Source of the DNA: an uncultured Alphaproteobacteria bacterium
GTDB taxonomy: Bacteria; Pseudomonadota; Alphaproteobacteria; CAAHEQ01; UBA3637
NCBI GenBank assembly: GCA_934203105.1
Contig: CAKPYQ010000005.1
Span: 1-64,000 of the forward strand
Length of the DNA stretch: 64,000 bases
Direction of reading: 5' to 3'
The notes beneath the pieces were generated by a model, which made no database searches, had not been told where the DNA came from, and saw nothing but the letters and a program-made list of their open reading frames with translations. The position numbers and the translations under genes are program-made. Positions 43,687-52,763 of this stretch are shown piece after piece. How positions within the stretch are numbered: position 1 is the first letter of the stretch; each line of letters opens with the position of its first letter.

Positions 43687-46047
43687 TTAACTGCGCAACT
43701 CGGCACCGGCCGTTTTGGTGGCTATACCAACAATGCGACGAGATAAAGAGTCGATTTCATCGTCCGTTAAAGTCTTTTCTTTCGGTTGAATAATGACTTC
43801 CAATGCAACGGATTTTTTGCCTGTCGGGCATTTATCACCTTCGTAAACATCGAACAAGCGAACGTCCGAAATTAATTCTTTATCAACGCCTTTGATTGCG
43901 TTCAATAATTTGGCCGCGTCCGTATCCTTGTCCATCACAAACGCAAAGTCGCGCGATAATGGCATCAAAGACGATACATGTAACGCTTTGTTTTTGGCTT
44001 TGTTTTTGACGGCCGGCAAGTTGTCCAAATATACTTCGCAAGCAACAACATTTTCTTTAATTCCAAAGGTTTTTAAAATGCTTGGGTGGATTTCACCAAA
44101 GTAAGCCAAAACGGTTTTGCCCAAACACAAAGCACCACTTCTGCCGGGGTGGTAGTAACTTGGTGCATTGCGGAATACTTGCAAACTTTGGATCGGCGCA
44201 TCAACCGCAGCCAATGCCGTTAAAGCATCTTGCTTTGCATCGAATACGTCAACCGTGCGCGGTTGTTCAGCCCAATGTCTGGGGCCTGTTTTTCCGCTGC
44301 GCACTGCGCAAGCAACCATTTTTTGTTCAAACGGTTTTGTACCGAAAAATTCGGGACCGACTTCAAAAATCTGACAATCCGGCATCGCGCGGGCAGCATT
44401 TTTGGAGATGGCCGTTAATAAGTTCGGCACCAAGCTTGGGCGCATTTCGTCCAAATCAGATGCAATCGGATTGGTGATTTTAATCCCTTTTGAACCAAAG
44501 AATTTTGCCAAACGACTATCCATAAATGACCAAGTAATTGCTTGGCATAAACCGGCATTTGCCAATGCTCTGCGAAGAGCGGTTTCCCGTTTTTGATGAG
44601 GCAACAAAATCCCCGTAATCGGCTCTTGCGCCTTCATTGACAAAGTCGGCAAGTTTTCGTATCCGTAAATACGGGCGATTTCTTCCACCAAGTCGGCAGG
44701 CAGTGAAACATCGTTCATACGCCATGACGGAACGGTGATTTTTGTTCCTTCAACTTTAAAGCCCAAAGTCTGTAAGATTTGAACCATTTTTTCATGCGGG
44801 ATTTGCATTCCGGTCAATTTTTCAACACGCCCGAAGTCAAAATCAATCGTACGCGTGTTTGTCGGCACTTGTCCGGCAACAACGATTTCGGACGCTTCGC
44901 CGCCACATAAATCCAACACCATTTGCGTTGCGTTATGGTTGGCTTGAATGGTCGACGCAATATCGACACCGCGTTCGAAACGTGCTTTTGAATCGGATTC
45001 AGCGTTTAATTTGCGCGCCGTTGTCGCAATCGACATCGGATTGAAATAAGCCGCTTCCAAAACAACATTAACCGTGTTTTCGTCGCAACCCGTCGGCGTT
45101 CCGCCCATAACCCCCGCGATTGATTGAGGGCCTTTTTCATCGGCAACAACGACCATCGTATCGTCCAACGTATAAACTTTTTCGTCCAAAGCGTCCAATG
45201 TTTCGCCGGTTTTTGCAGTGCGAACAGTTAAGTTTCCGGTTAATTTGTCGGCATCAAAGACGTGCAGCGGGTGATCTTCGCCAATGTTGAAATAGTTTGT
45301 AATATCAACCAAAGCGGAAATCGGACGCAATCCGGCTGCCGTTAATTTTCTTTTTAACCAATCCGGACTTTGACCGTTTTTTACGCCTTTGATATAGCGG
45401 ATTGTAAACAACGGACAATCCGGTGTCTGTGTTTCAACCGTGATTGGGCTTTTGAAAGAACCGGCAACAGGAGCTGCATCAGTCTTTTTTAAAGTACCTA
45501 ATCCGGCAGCAGCCAAGTCCCGCGCAATGCCGTTGACACCAAAGCAATCGCCGCGGTTCGGTGTGACGTTAACGTCAAAAATGACGTCCGGTTTTAAGAC
45601 ATCGACAAACGGTGTTCCGGCAGGTGCATCACCTTTTAAATCAATAATGCCTGTGTGATCGGATCCGATCAAAAGTTCGTCTTCCGCACACATCATACCA
45701 AAGCTTTCAACTCCGCGGATTTTGCCTTTTTCAATACGTTCGTTGAACTTCGGAATTAACGTACCGATCGGCGCTAATACGCTTTTCATACCGACGCGCA
45801 CATTCGGAGCGCCGCAAACAATTTGCAACGACTCTTTTCCCGTCCACACGGACAAAATATTTAAATGATCGGAATCGGGGTGTTTTTCTACCGACTTAAT
45901 GTCGGCAACAATAAAGCCTTGCAAAGCCGACGCACTGTCGATGACTTCTTCCACTTCCAAACCGATTTTTGTCAGCGTCGCCGAAATTTCATCAACCGAC
46001 GCATTTGTATCTAAATAATCCTTTAACCAAGATAAACTGAATTTCAT
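43687..46047 (-). CDS. pheT: Phenylalanyl-tRNA synthetase beta subunit
   Basis: The beta chain of the heterotetrameric enzyme holds the tRNA-binding and editing domains. I start at 46,047 (MKFSLSWLKDYLD), the conserved N-terminus; a longer frame runs into pheS. The 786 residues include the EMAP/OB-like tRNA-binding domain (FIVADIKSVEKHPDSDHLNI) near residue 42, the B3/B4 editing domain, the B5 domain, and a C-terminal anticodon-binding ferredoxin-like domain (SSLMPLSRDFAFVMD). Its ATG overlaps the pheS stop (ATGA, 4 nt). Confidence 0.97.
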   Translation of the reverse strand: MKFSLSWLKDYLDTNASVDEISATLTKIGLEVEEVIDSASALQGFIVADIKSVEKHPDSDHLNILSVWTGKESLQIVCGAPNVRVGMKSVLAPIGTLIPKFNERIEKGKIRGVESFGMMCAEDELLIGSDHTGIIDLKGDAPAGTPFVDVLKPDVIFDVNVTPNRGDCFGVNGIARDLAAAGLGTLKKTDAAPVAGSFKSPITVETQTPDCPLFTIRYIKGVKNGQSPDWLKRKLTAAGLRPISALVDITNYFNIGEDHPLHVFDADKLTGNLTVRTAKTGETLDALDEKVYTLDDTMVVVADEKGPQSIAGVMGGTPTGCDENTVNVVLEAAYFNPMSIATTARKLNAESDSKARFERGVDIASTIQANHNATQMVLDLCGGEASEIVVAGQVPTNTRTIDFDFGRVEKLTGMQIPHEKMVQILQTLGFKVEGTKITVPSWRMNDVSLPADLVEEIARIYGYENLPTLSMKAQEPITGILLPHQKRETALRRALANAGLCQAITWSFMDSRLAKFFGSKGIKITNPIASDLDEMRPSLVPNLLTAISKNAARAMPDCQIFEVGPEFFGTKPFEQKMVACAVRSGKTGPRHWAEQPRTVDVFDAKQDALTALAAVDAPIQSLQVFRNAPSYYHPGRSGALCLGKTVLAYFGEIHPSILKTFGIKENVVACEVYLDNLPAVKNKAKNKALHVSSLMPLSRDFAFVMDKDTDAAKLLNAIKGVDKELISDVRLFDVYEGDKCPTGKKSVALEVIIQPKEKTLTDDEIDSLSRRIVGIATKTAGAELRS

Positions 46048-47129
46048 TTTTTTACTCCCGCATTGAAACTTAAACCGCTTGTTACTGTTGGGATGTCCAA
46101 AGGTAAGAAACCATAGTGTTTCATCCAACGCATATCCGCTTCAAAAAAGCTGCGTAAATCAGGAATGCCATACTTTAACATCGCAAAACGGTCAATACCG
46201 CAACCAAAAGCAAAGCCTTGATATTCATCGGGGTCAAGCCCGCAATTTTTTAATACATTCGGGTGAACCATACCGCAGCCTAATAATTCCAACCAATCTT
46301 CACCGGAAGCAATTTTGAATTCGCCGTTTTTACGCGAACAACCGACATCGCATTCGGCGGACGGTTCTGTGAACGGGAAAAATGACGGCCGGAAACGCAA
46401 CGCAACGTCGTCCGTTTCAAAAAACTTTTTCATAAAATCCAATAAACAGCCCTTTAAATGGCCCATATTGGTCGATTTGTCGATAACCAAACCTTCGATT
46501 TGGTGGAACATCGGTGTGTGTGTCATATCATAGTCACGACGATAAACGCGCCCCGGCGCAACAATGCGAATAGGCGGCTTTTTGTTTTCCATAACGCGGA
46601 TTTGAACGCCTGATGTTTGTGTGCGAACGATGCCGTCATTGACGCCGTCAATAAAGAAAGTCGCTTGCATTTGACGAGCAGGGTGGTTGGCCGGCGTGTT
46701 TAACGCTTCAAAGTTATGCCAATCATCTTCGATATCCGGTCCTTCGGCCAATTCAAAGCCCATTTGAGCAAAAATCGTCAACATTTCTTCCATTACTTGG
46801 GATATAGGGTGAATGCGTCCGATGTTTTCCGGTCGGCACGGCAACGATACGTCAACGGTTTCCGTGGCCAAACGTTTATCTAATTCGGCTTTTTCCAATT
46901 CGGCTTTTTTGTCCGCAATACCGGTTGCCAATTGCTCTTTTAAAGTATTTAATCTGGCACCGACGGTTTTACGTTCTTCGGGATCCATTTGACCGAGCCC
47001 TTTCATCAAGTCCGTCAACAAACCCTTTTTGCCTAACCAAAAAATGCGCGCGTCTTCCAAGTCTTGAAGCGTTGTCGCTTTATTCAAGGAAGCAGTTATT
47101 TTTTTTGCAAGTTCTTGTATGTCAATCAT
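46044..47129 (-). CDS. pheS: Phenylalanyl-tRNA synthetase alpha subunit
   Basis: The alpha chain carries the class II aminoacylation site. An N-terminal coiled coil (residues ~1-85) precedes motif 1 (IGRIHPISQVMEEMLTIFAQ) and motif 2 (RVYRRDYDMTHTPMFHQIEG). Motif 3 (GFAFGCGIDRFAMLKYGI) lies near the end. I start at 47,129 (MIDIQ) because AAGGA is 9 nt upstream; the in-frame ATG at 47,135 would be only 3 nt from it. The length, about 361 residues, is normal. It lies 45 nt downstream of the rplT terminator hairpin, and any promoter must lie in that gap or transcription reads through. Confidence 0.97.
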   Translation of the reverse strand: MIDIQELAKKITASLNKATTLQDLEDARIFWLGKKGLLTDLMKGLGQMDPEERKTVGARLNTLKEQLATGIADKKAELEKAELDKRLATETVDVSLPCRPENIGRIHPISQVMEEMLTIFAQMGFELAEGPDIEDDWHNFEALNTPANHPARQMQATFFIDGVNDGIVRTQTSGVQIRVMENKKPPIRIVAPGRVYRRDYDMTHTPMFHQIEGLVIDKSTNMGHLKGCLLDFMKKFFETDDVALRFRPSFFPFTEPSAECDVGCSRKNGEFKIASGEDWLELLGCGMVHPNVLKNCGLDPDEYQGFAFGCGIDRFAMLKYGIPDLRSFFEADMRWMKHYGFLPLDIPTVTSGLSFNAGVKK

Positions 47130-47173
47130 CTTCATTTATCCTTAATTTTAAATCCGATGGCTTATCATAAACG

Positions 47174-47203
47174 AAAAGGCCGCTTTTTGCAAGCGACCTT
47201 TTA
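47174..47203 (-). terminator. Terminator or attenuator between rplT and pheS
   Basis: On the minus strand AAAAGGTCGCT pairs with AGCGGCCTTTT (one G-U pair) around a TGCAAAA loop. A weak T tract follows. It lies between rplT and pheS; partial read-through to pheST is plausible. Confidence 0.65.
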
Positions 47204-47228
47204 TCAGATTTTTTCCTTTTTTTCGGAA

Positions 47229-47585
47229 TTATTTCAAAGCCGCTTTGGCTTTTTCAATCAATCCGGCAAAAGCAGCAGTATCGTTCAATGCGATATCAGC
47301 CAAGACTTTACGGTCCAGATTGATGTTGGCCTGACTCAGCCCGTTCATAAATCGGGAGTATGTCAAACCTTCGGCACGAACGCCGGCGTTAATACGCGCA
47401 ATCCACAAAGAACGGAAAGTCCGTTTTTTTGCTTTACGATCGCGATAAGCGTATTGTAAACCTTTTTCAACTTTTTCTTTTGCAATAGTGAAAACTTTGG
47501 AATTACGGCCGCGATAGCCTTTTGCCATATCCAAGATTTTTTTATGTTTTGCGTGAGCAACAACGCCTCTTTTTACACGAGCCAT
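47229..47585 (-). CDS. rplT: 50S ribosomal protein L20
   Basis: L20 is an early-assembly 23S rRNA-binding protein. The 118-residue sequence is typical from ARVKRGVVAHAKHKKILDMA through GYRGRNSKVFTIAKEKVEKG to AFAGLIEKAKAAL. It lies 10 nt after rpmI with AGGAGAT before the ATG. In other bacteria L20 can autoregulate this operon. infC, usually first in this operon, is absent here. Confidence 0.98.
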   Translation of the reverse strand: MARVKRGVVAHAKHKKILDMAKGYRGRNSKVFTIAKEKVEKGLQYAYRDRKAKKRTFRSLWIARINAGVRAEGLTYSRFMNGLSQANINLDRKVLADIALNDTAAFAGLIEKAKAALK

Positions 47586-47595
47586 TTTTTATCTC

Positions 47596-47790
47596 CTATC
47601 CATTCATAAAACGTTCGACAGTTTTGAAGTTGGTTGTATCCAAGATACGACCGCCTCTGGCTTGTCTTTTCATCTTTGTTGTTTTACATGCAAGGCAATG
47701 GCGTTTGAAAGCCGTTGTTCTTTTGATTTTGCCGGTTGCAGTCAGCGTAAAACGCTTTTTAACGGCAGATTTTGTTTTTAATTTTGGCAT
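47596..47790 (-). CDS. rpmI: 50S ribosomal protein L35
   Basis: This small, very basic 50S protein of 64 residues is intact (PKLKTKSAVKKRFTLTATGK to ERFMNG). It is the first gene of the rpmI-rplT unit, with AAAGGAT before the ATG. A consensus-like promoter lies about 80-105 nt upstream, leaving a leader with an inverted repeat that could be regulatory. Confidence 0.97.
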   Translation of the reverse strand: MPKLKTKSAVKKRFTLTATGKIKRTTAFKRHCLACKTTKMKRQARGGRILDTTNFKTVERFMNG

Positions 47791-47820
47791 TTTTTATCCT
47801 TTAAAATAAAGTTAAACCAG

Positions 47821-47856
47821 CGAATCGGCAGGCATACCAAAAGCCCGTTTGATTCG
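47821..47856 (-). promoter_or_regulatory. Leader hairpin of rpmI-rplT
   Basis: On the minus strand CGAATC pairs with GATTCG as an outer stem, and GGGC pairs with GCCT (one G-U pair) as an inner stem across an internal loop. It lies between promoter and rpmI. It may be an L20-responsive leader, by analogy with other bacteria (inference). Confidence 0.45.
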
Positions 47857-47868
47857 AATAGAGCTTTA

Positions 47869-47897
47869 CTTATACACCAAAACTTTATTTTAATCAA
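47869..47897 (-). promoter_or_regulatory. Promoter of rpmI-rplT
   Basis: On the minus strand TTGATT (47,897-47,892) and TATAAG (47,874-47,869) are exactly 17 nt apart. The -35 is preceded by AC, giving ACTTGATT. Confidence 0.65.
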
Positions 47898-47998
47898 GTA
47901 CTTTTTTGTTTTTTATCTGTTTAATTTTTTTTTACCCGCTTTTATACCGGTCCATTTTGTACAGACGCGCGAAAATTACAAAAAATTTCAATTTTTGC

Positions 47999-48026
47999 TT
48001 GACACATGTATTTAGGTATGTTAAAA
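47999..48026 (+). promoter_or_regulatory. Candidate promoter of the NUDIX gene
   Basis: TTGACA (47,999-48,004), within GCTTGACA, is followed after 16 nt by a weak TTAAAA. The -35 is excellent, the -10 poor. Confidence 0.4.
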
Positions 48027-48046
48027 GCTTTTGTCAGGAGGAGCCA

Positions 48047-48475
48047 ATGAATAAATATATTTTAAATGAAATAGAGCTGTATCAAACCGGCAGCTTTCCA
48101 AAGTTTTATCATTCTGTTTTAATATTATTAAAGGACCTGCAAAAAGGCGGTTGGGTATTATCCTTTAACAAAAAGCGCAAAGGTTGGGAATTTCCGGGCG
48201 GTCACGTTGAAGATGGCGAAAGTTGGCAACAAACTGCGGTTCGTGAAACCAAAGAGGAAGTTCAAGCTGAACTGAAAGATTTAACGTATTACGGTTATTA
48301 TATTTTGCCTTCCGGTCATACAACGTTGATTACATCGGCCAATGTTGATCATTATGTTACGGGCTTTGACAATTTTGAAACGGAAAAAACGACGGTATTT
48401 CCAACGCTGCCGAAAGATTTAACATTCAAAGACGGCCTGTATCAATTTATCATTTCTCACTTTCCTTTGAATTAG
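48047..48475 (+). CDS. NUDIX hydrolase
   Basis: This 142-residue NUDIX-fold pyrophosphohydrolase carries the box GHVEDGESWQQTAVRETKEE (residues ~52-71), with the Glu residues that bind magnesium in place. The Gly after REUxEE is replaced by Gln. I start at 48,047 (MNKYILNE) because of AGGAGGAGCC immediately upstream; a long upstream frame is not coding. The substrate is unknown: nucleoside diphosphate derivatives in general. Single-gene unit with its own terminator. Confidence 0.88.
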   Translation: MNKYILNEIELYQTGSFPKFYHSVLILLKDLQKGGWVLSFNKKRKGWEFPGGHVEDGESWQQTAVRETKEEVQAELKDLTYYGYYILPSGHTTLITSANVDHYVTGFDNFETEKTTVFPTLPKDLTFKDGLYQFIISHFPLN

Positions 48476-48491
48476 AAAAAGTTTTGCAAAG

Positions 48492-48522
48492 AAAAAAGCC
48501 GGCGTTTGAATGTCGGCTTTTT
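48492..48522 (+). terminator. Terminator after the NUDIX gene
   Basis: AAAAAGCCG pairs with CGGCTTTTT, extended by G-U and C-G pairs to a TTTGAA loop. T runs follow. The minus-strand pyrG transcript may use it too. Confidence 0.85.
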
Positions 48523-48552
48523 CTTTCTTGTTTTTATTTTATCAAAGTTTAT

Positions 48553-50196
48553 TTAAAGCAGTTGATTTTGTTTTAAAGCGGCTTCGATAAAGGCCCTGAA
48601 AATCGGTTGTGCAGCAAAAGGTTTGCTTTTGAATTCAGGGTGGAATTGTCCCGCAATAAAGAACGGGTGATCCGGAATTTCGATAATTTCAGGCAATAAT
48701 CCGTCCGGTGATTTGCCGGATATGATAACGCCTTTTTGAGCCAATTGATCCTCCCACGAAATATCCATTTCGTAACGGTGACGATGACGTTCGTGAATGA
48801 CTTCCGCGCCGTCGTAAATTTTACTGGCCAAGCTGCCCGCGCGGATAATGCAAGGATAAGCCCCCAAGCGCATTGTTCCGCCCATATCGCCGTCGTCCGG
48901 ACGAATAGACTTTACACCGTCTTTTTCCCATACTTTCATACGCGTAATGATCGGCGTGCATTCTTTTGTAAATTCGGTCGAGTTTGCATCTTTGATGCCA
49001 AGCAGATGGCGACATGCTTCCACGACGGCCATTTGCATACCCAAACAAATCCCAAAGAAAGGAACTTTTTTCTCGCGCGCATATTGAATCGCGCGGATTT
49101 TTCCTTCTGTTCCTCGGGCGCCAAAGCCACCCGGGACTAAAATCCCGTCTAATCCGTTTAGCTTTTCGGCAAAGGCTGCATCGTCTAAATCTTCCAAGCT
49201 TTCGCTTTCAATCCAATCAATGTCTACTTTTGTTTTGTTGGCAATGCCTGCGTGAACCAAAGCTTCCTTTAACGACTTATATGTATCCGGCAGTCCGCAA
49301 TATTTTCCGACAACGCCGATTTTTACTTTGCGTTCAAAGTTTTCCATTGTATGAATGATGTCTTTCCATTTTGTCAAATCCGGTTCGGGAGCCGTTTCCA
49401 ACATTCCAAAATGTTTTAAAACTTGCGTATCCAGCCCTTGTGCATGATAGGACAAAGGAATTTCATATATGTTTTTAACGTCCAAAGCCGCGACGACATC
49501 GTCTTTGCTGACATTGCAAAATAAACCCAATTTACGGCGTTCATCTTCGCCGATTTCAACTTTGCTGCGGCAAAGTAAAACGTCCGCCTGAATACCCGAT
49601 TCCAATAATTTTTTAACCGCTTGTTGGGTCGGTTTTGTCTTTAATTCGCCCGCGGTTTCAATAAATGGGAGCAACGTCAAATACACAAAGCAAACGTTTT
49701 GCCGTCCCTTTTCGTTGGCAAATTGGCGCGCCGCTTCCAAAAACAAAGTGCCTTCGATATCACCGACCGTGCCGCCGACTTCGTATAAAACAAAGTCTTC
49801 GTCAGTAATGTCCGAGTCCATAAAAGCTTTTAATTCATTTGTGACGTGGGGAATCATTTGAACGGTTGCGCCCAAATAATCGCCGCGTCTTTCTTTGCGC
49901 AATACGGTGTCATAGATTTTGCCGCCCGAAATGCTGTCCGTTTTGTGACAAGAGATCCCGACAAAACGTTCATAATGTCCCAAGTCCAAATCGGTTTCCG
50001 CGCCGTCATCGGTGACAAAAACTTCGCCATGTTGATACGGGCTCATTGTGCCGGGATCGATGTTTAAATACGGATCCATTTTGCGCATACGGACTTTATA
50101 GCCGCGCGCTTGCAACAATGAACCAATAGCTGCGGAGGCGATGCCTTTCCCTAAACTGGAAACAACACCACCTAAAATAAAGACATATTTAGTCAT
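48553..50196 (-). CDS. pyrG: CTP synthase
   Basis: PyrG aminates UTP to CTP using glutamine and ATP. The 547-residue protein has the synthetase domain from its N-terminus (KYVFILGGVVSSLGKGIASA, with the ATP loop). KMDPYLNIDPGTMSPYQHGE follows near residue 39, and the class I glutaminase domain has its nucleophile Cys in PFFGICLGMQMAV near residue 380. HPEFKSKPF lies near the end. AGGAGAATC precedes the ATG, and it has its own promoter. Confidence 0.98.
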   Translation of the reverse strand: MTKYVFILGGVVSSLGKGIASAAIGSLLQARGYKVRMRKMDPYLNIDPGTMSPYQHGEVFVTDDGAETDLDLGHYERFVGISCHKTDSISGGKIYDTVLRKERRGDYLGATVQMIPHVTNELKAFMDSDITDEDFVLYEVGGTVGDIEGTLFLEAARQFANEKGRQNVCFVYLTLLPFIETAGELKTKPTQQAVKKLLESGIQADVLLCRSKVEIGEDERRKLGLFCNVSKDDVVAALDVKNIYEIPLSYHAQGLDTQVLKHFGMLETAPEPDLTKWKDIIHTMENFERKVKIGVVGKYCGLPDTYKSLKEALVHAGIANKTKVDIDWIESESLEDLDDAAFAEKLNGLDGILVPGGFGARGTEGKIRAIQYAREKKVPFFGICLGMQMAVVEACRHLLGIKDANSTEFTKECTPIITRMKVWEKDGVKSIRPDDGDMGGTMRLGAYPCIIRAGSLASKIYDGAEVIHERHRHRYEMDISWEDQLAQKGVIISGKSPDGLLPEIIEIPDHPFFIAGQFHPEFKSKPFAAQPIFRAFIEAALKQNQLL

Positions 50197-50225
50197 TTCG
50201 ATTCTCCTGTAATGGTTTTCTTTTT

Positions 50226-50254
50226 CTTCTAAACCAAAAGCACGTCCAGGTCAA
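50226..50254 (-). promoter_or_regulatory. Promoter of pyrG
   Basis: On the minus strand TTGACC (50,254-50,249) and TAGAAG (50,231-50,226) are 17 nt apart. They lie in the 111-nt gap between rmuC and pyrG. Confidence 0.5.
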
Positions 50255-50307
50255 GAGAATAAAAATATTTTTGTATGTGTTTTTTATATGTGCTTGTAAA
50301 TCAAAGA

Positions 50308-51405
50308 TTATTGCGCGTGGGCGATTTGGGCTTTTGCATCATCATCTACGGATATGTTTTCCGAAACATCCCGCAATTTGCGTTCGATAGCGCGAGTCCT
50401 TGTGCCGGCTTCGTCCAATACTTTGCCGGCTGCATCAATGTTCTTTTTGACTTTATCGACCCAATCAGCATACTTGGTAAATTCGGTTTTTGCCTCTCCC
50501 AAAGCCTGCCAAACTTCGCCGGATCTTTTTTGTATTGCCAATGTTCGAAATCCCATTTGCAAGCTGGTCAAAAAAGCGCCCAAAGTGCTGGGGCCGGTAA
50601 TGGTGATTTTGTGGTTTTTTTGGACGTTTGCAGCCAACCCGGGACGGCGCATTACTTCGGCATACAAACCTTCGGTTGGCAAAAACATAATCGCAAAATC
50701 CGTCGTTTTGGGAACTTCGATATAATGATCGGCAATGCGTTTTGCTTCCAATTTAATGCGTTTTTCCAAATCTGAACCAGCTTGATCGACGGCCGCGGCA
50801 TCGCCTTTTTCCGACGCCGAAATCAATCTTTCGTAATCTTCATAGGGAAACTTGGCATCAATCGGAATCAATCCGTCCGGTAAAACAACCGCATATTCGA
50901 CAACTTCCGTTGTGCCGGCTTTGATTTTGGCATTTTTGACGTATTGATCGGGAGAGAGCATTTGCTCTAATAAAGCACCCAATTGAACTTCCCCCCAAAC
51001 TCCGCGTGTTTTTACGTTTGTCAGCACGCGCTTTAAGTCGCCGACGCCCATCACCAAGTTATGCATTTCCCCCAAACCTTGGTGGACTTTTTCCAATCGT
51101 TCGGAAACTTGCGCAAAGCTGGTGCTGATTTTATTTTCTAATGTGGTTTGTAATTTTTCGTCAACCGTCGAGCGGACTTTGTCTAATTGGCTTTCGACCG
51201 ACCGGCGAATGGCTTCGTTAAAGCCCAATAAAGACGCGTTTAATTCTTGGCGCAACAGTCCCGAATCTTCTTTTTGGCCGCGTTCTAATCGAGCTAAATC
51301 TTCCGAAAAAGTTTCATCGTTTGTTGACAATTTACATATAACAAACAAAACCAAAAATAAATTAACAACCAAAATGATCAGTAATAAAATCAAGTTCACA
51401 GACAT
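50308..51405 (-). CDS. rmuC: DNA recombination protein RmuC
   Basis: RmuC is a membrane-anchored, coiled-coil protein with a predicted restriction-endonuclease-like domain, reported to limit inversions at repeats. The 365-residue protein has an N-terminal helix (LILLLIILVVNLFLVLFVIC, ~5-24) and a long coiled coil (~30-130). The RmuC domain includes TRGVWGEVQLGALLEQMLSP and IPIDAKFPYEDYERLI (~180-195). AGGAGAT precedes the ATG, 11 nt after the dipeptidase gene, so these are probably co-transcribed. Confidence 0.95.
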   Translation of the reverse strand: MSVNLILLLIILVVNLFLVLFVICKLSTNDETFSEDLARLERGQKEDSGLLRQELNASLLGFNEAIRRSVESQLDKVRSTVDEKLQTTLENKISTSFAQVSERLEKVHQGLGEMHNLVMGVGDLKRVLTNVKTRGVWGEVQLGALLEQMLSPDQYVKNAKIKAGTTEVVEYAVVLPDGLIPIDAKFPYEDYERLISASEKGDAAAVDQAGSDLEKRIKLEAKRIADHYIEVPKTTDFAIMFLPTEGLYAEVMRRPGLAANVQKNHKITITGPSTLGAFLTSLQMGFRTLAIQKRSGEVWQALGEAKTEFTKYADWVDKVKKNIDAAGKVLDEAGTRTRAIERKLRDVSENISVDDDAKAQIAHAQ

Positions 51406-51416
51406 ATTAAAATCTC

Positions 51417-52040
51417 CTAATCAATACTGGCAAAAATCGCCAAGTTTGTTTTTGTCAAGCGCGCCCACAACCGATCACCGAAAGAATAATGCCACCATTC
51501 GGGCGGATAATTGACAAAACCGACTGATGTCAAAACGCTGTCCAATAGGTGACGGTTTTTAAGGGCCGCTTCTGATAATGCGGTGTTTTCCGAACTGGCA
51601 CAAGCGGAAAAATCCCGCACAAAAGATCCCATATCGTATTCTTTGCCGTCTTTGTCGCACAAAGTGATGTCAACCGCCGCGCCGGATTGGTGTCCGCTGC
51701 CTTGACGATAAGGGTTTGCGGCATAAACATCACATTTGGCGATAAATTCTTCGCTGTTCGGATCCAACAAAGGATTTTCTTTTTTGATTCGCTCGACAAC
51801 GCCGTTCCAAAGCTCGATTTGCTTTGATTTGGGGCGCAGGGCTTCATAAATCATAAAATAATATCCGTCCGGCAATCGGCTTTGTGCTTTTTTCAGCAAA
51901 TCATAAGTGTATGCGCGAATGCGCCTTTCTTGCGTAAACTTCTCATTAAAGAAAAATCCGTCTTGTTCTTTGATTTCGACCAACGGATTTTGAATGTCGA
52001 AAATATGATCCGGTTCTTTTAAGATGCTGTCATCAAACAT
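51417..52040 (-). CDS. D-alanyl-D-alanine dipeptidase-like zinc peptidase (DdpX/VanX family)
   Basis: This M15-family zinc dipeptidase has 207 residues. Zinc ligands are H117 and D124 in GSGHQSGAAVDITL and H184 in EWWHYSFGD, where E181 is the catalytic base. ALRPKSKQ (about 67-74) is the conserved substrate loop. There is no signal peptide, so it acts in the cytoplasm, where E. coli DdpX cleaves D-Ala-D-Ala for nutrient use. No vanA/vanH-like ligase or dehydrogenase is near, so vancomycin resistance is not indicated. Its ATG is 1 nt after the GNAT gene stop. Confidence 0.88.
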   Translation of the reverse strand: MFDDSILKEPDHIFDIQNPLVEIKEQDGFFFNEKFTQERRIRAYTYDLLKKAQSRLPDGYYFMIYEALRPKSKQIELWNGVVERIKKENPLLDPNSEEFIAKCDVYAANPYRQGSGHQSGAAVDITLCDKDGKEYDMGSFVRDFSACASSENTALSEAALKNRHLLDSVLTSVGFVNYPPEWWHYSFGDRLWARLTKTNLAIFASID

Positions 52041-52041
52041 T

Positions 52042-52659
52042 TTATGCGCGCTCCAATAATTTTTGATTGCTGATGTTTAACATTTTGCCGGCAAAATCGC
52101 CACGAGCAACAACAAAAGCTTTTCTGGGTTCGCTTTTATAATCCGATTTTTCGATAAAGCCGACGGGCTTTCCGCCGATTTTGTTAATTAAGTTTGTCGA
52201 ATATTTGTTTTCGGGGTGAGCCGTCACGTCCATTCTTTCGAATTTTTGAAAGTATAAAAATAAAACGGCAACAACGGCTTCCAGCGCATAGCCTTTTGAA
52301 CCGTACAGAGGATCGATAAAGTATCCCAAATCGCCGTAAGTTGTTTTGCCGTTATGGACGGTGGGTTTCATATCTGCCGCGACCGATCCGATTAACTGAT
52401 TGTTTGGCAAGCGAATAGCATAACGATAGGTGACCGGATCCGGATCTTTGTTTTCCGTGCGTACCTTAAAAGCATAATCGATGATTTTTTCTCTTAACTC
52501 TTTTTCGTCGTCGGCTTGGAAAGCATAGTAAGGATAATAGCCTTCGGTTGTTTTGGCTTTTTCATTGATGCGTTGAGCGATATTGAATACGTCCAATAAG
52601 TCCTTTGGCCCTTTCATATCGTTTAAAACCAAGCGCGGCGTTTTTATTTCAGGCTTCAT
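52042..52659 (-). CDS. GNAT-family N-acetyltransferase (RimJ/RimL-like)
   Basis: This 205-residue acetyltransferase has the RimJ/RimL-type start (KTPRLVLNDMKGPKDLLDVF) and a central LIGSVAADMK strand. The acetyl-CoA region follows in YGSKGYALEAVVAVLFLYFQ (the Q/RxxGxA-type loop reads SKGYALE). MDVTAHPENKYSTNLINKIG is the typical family helix. The acceptor may be a protein N-terminus or a small amine and cannot be read. A strong GGAGG precedes the ATG. It leads the run GNAT, dipeptidase, rmuC. Confidence 0.88.
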   Translation of the reverse strand: MKPEIKTPRLVLNDMKGPKDLLDVFNIAQRINEKAKTTEGYYPYYAFQADDEKELREKIIDYAFKVRTENKDPDPVTYRYAIRLPNNQLIGSVAADMKPTVHNGKTTYGDLGYFIDPLYGSKGYALEAVVAVLFLYFQKFERMDVTAHPENKYSTNLINKIGGKPVGFIEKSDYKSEPRKAFVVARGDFAGKMLNISNQKLLERA

Positions 52660-52695
52660 TTTTTTAAGCCTCCTTTCTTGTTTTAAGAAAATCGA

Positions 52696-52724
52696 ATGCT
52701 ATCACATTTTATGTCAAAAGTCAA
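52696..52724 (-). promoter_or_regulatory. Promoter of the GNAT-dipeptidase-rmuC unit
   Basis: On the minus strand TTGACT (52,724-52,719) and TAGCAT (52,701-52,696) are 17 nt apart. A second TTGACA overlaps (52,716-52,711) but has no -10 partner. Confidence 0.5.
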
Positions 52725-52763
52725 GTCGGATCAGCCCGATCTTCTTTTAAAAGAGCCTTTCCG

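Noticed and set aside
47906..48046. Longer N-terminus of the NUDIX protein
   Set aside because: The upstream codons overlap the promoter and have no similarity; AGGAGG supports 48,047.
51417..52040. VanX-like vancomycin-resistance determinant
   Set aside because: No VanA-type ligase, VanH or VanRS is nearby, and stand-alone DdpX-like dipeptidases are common in metabolism.
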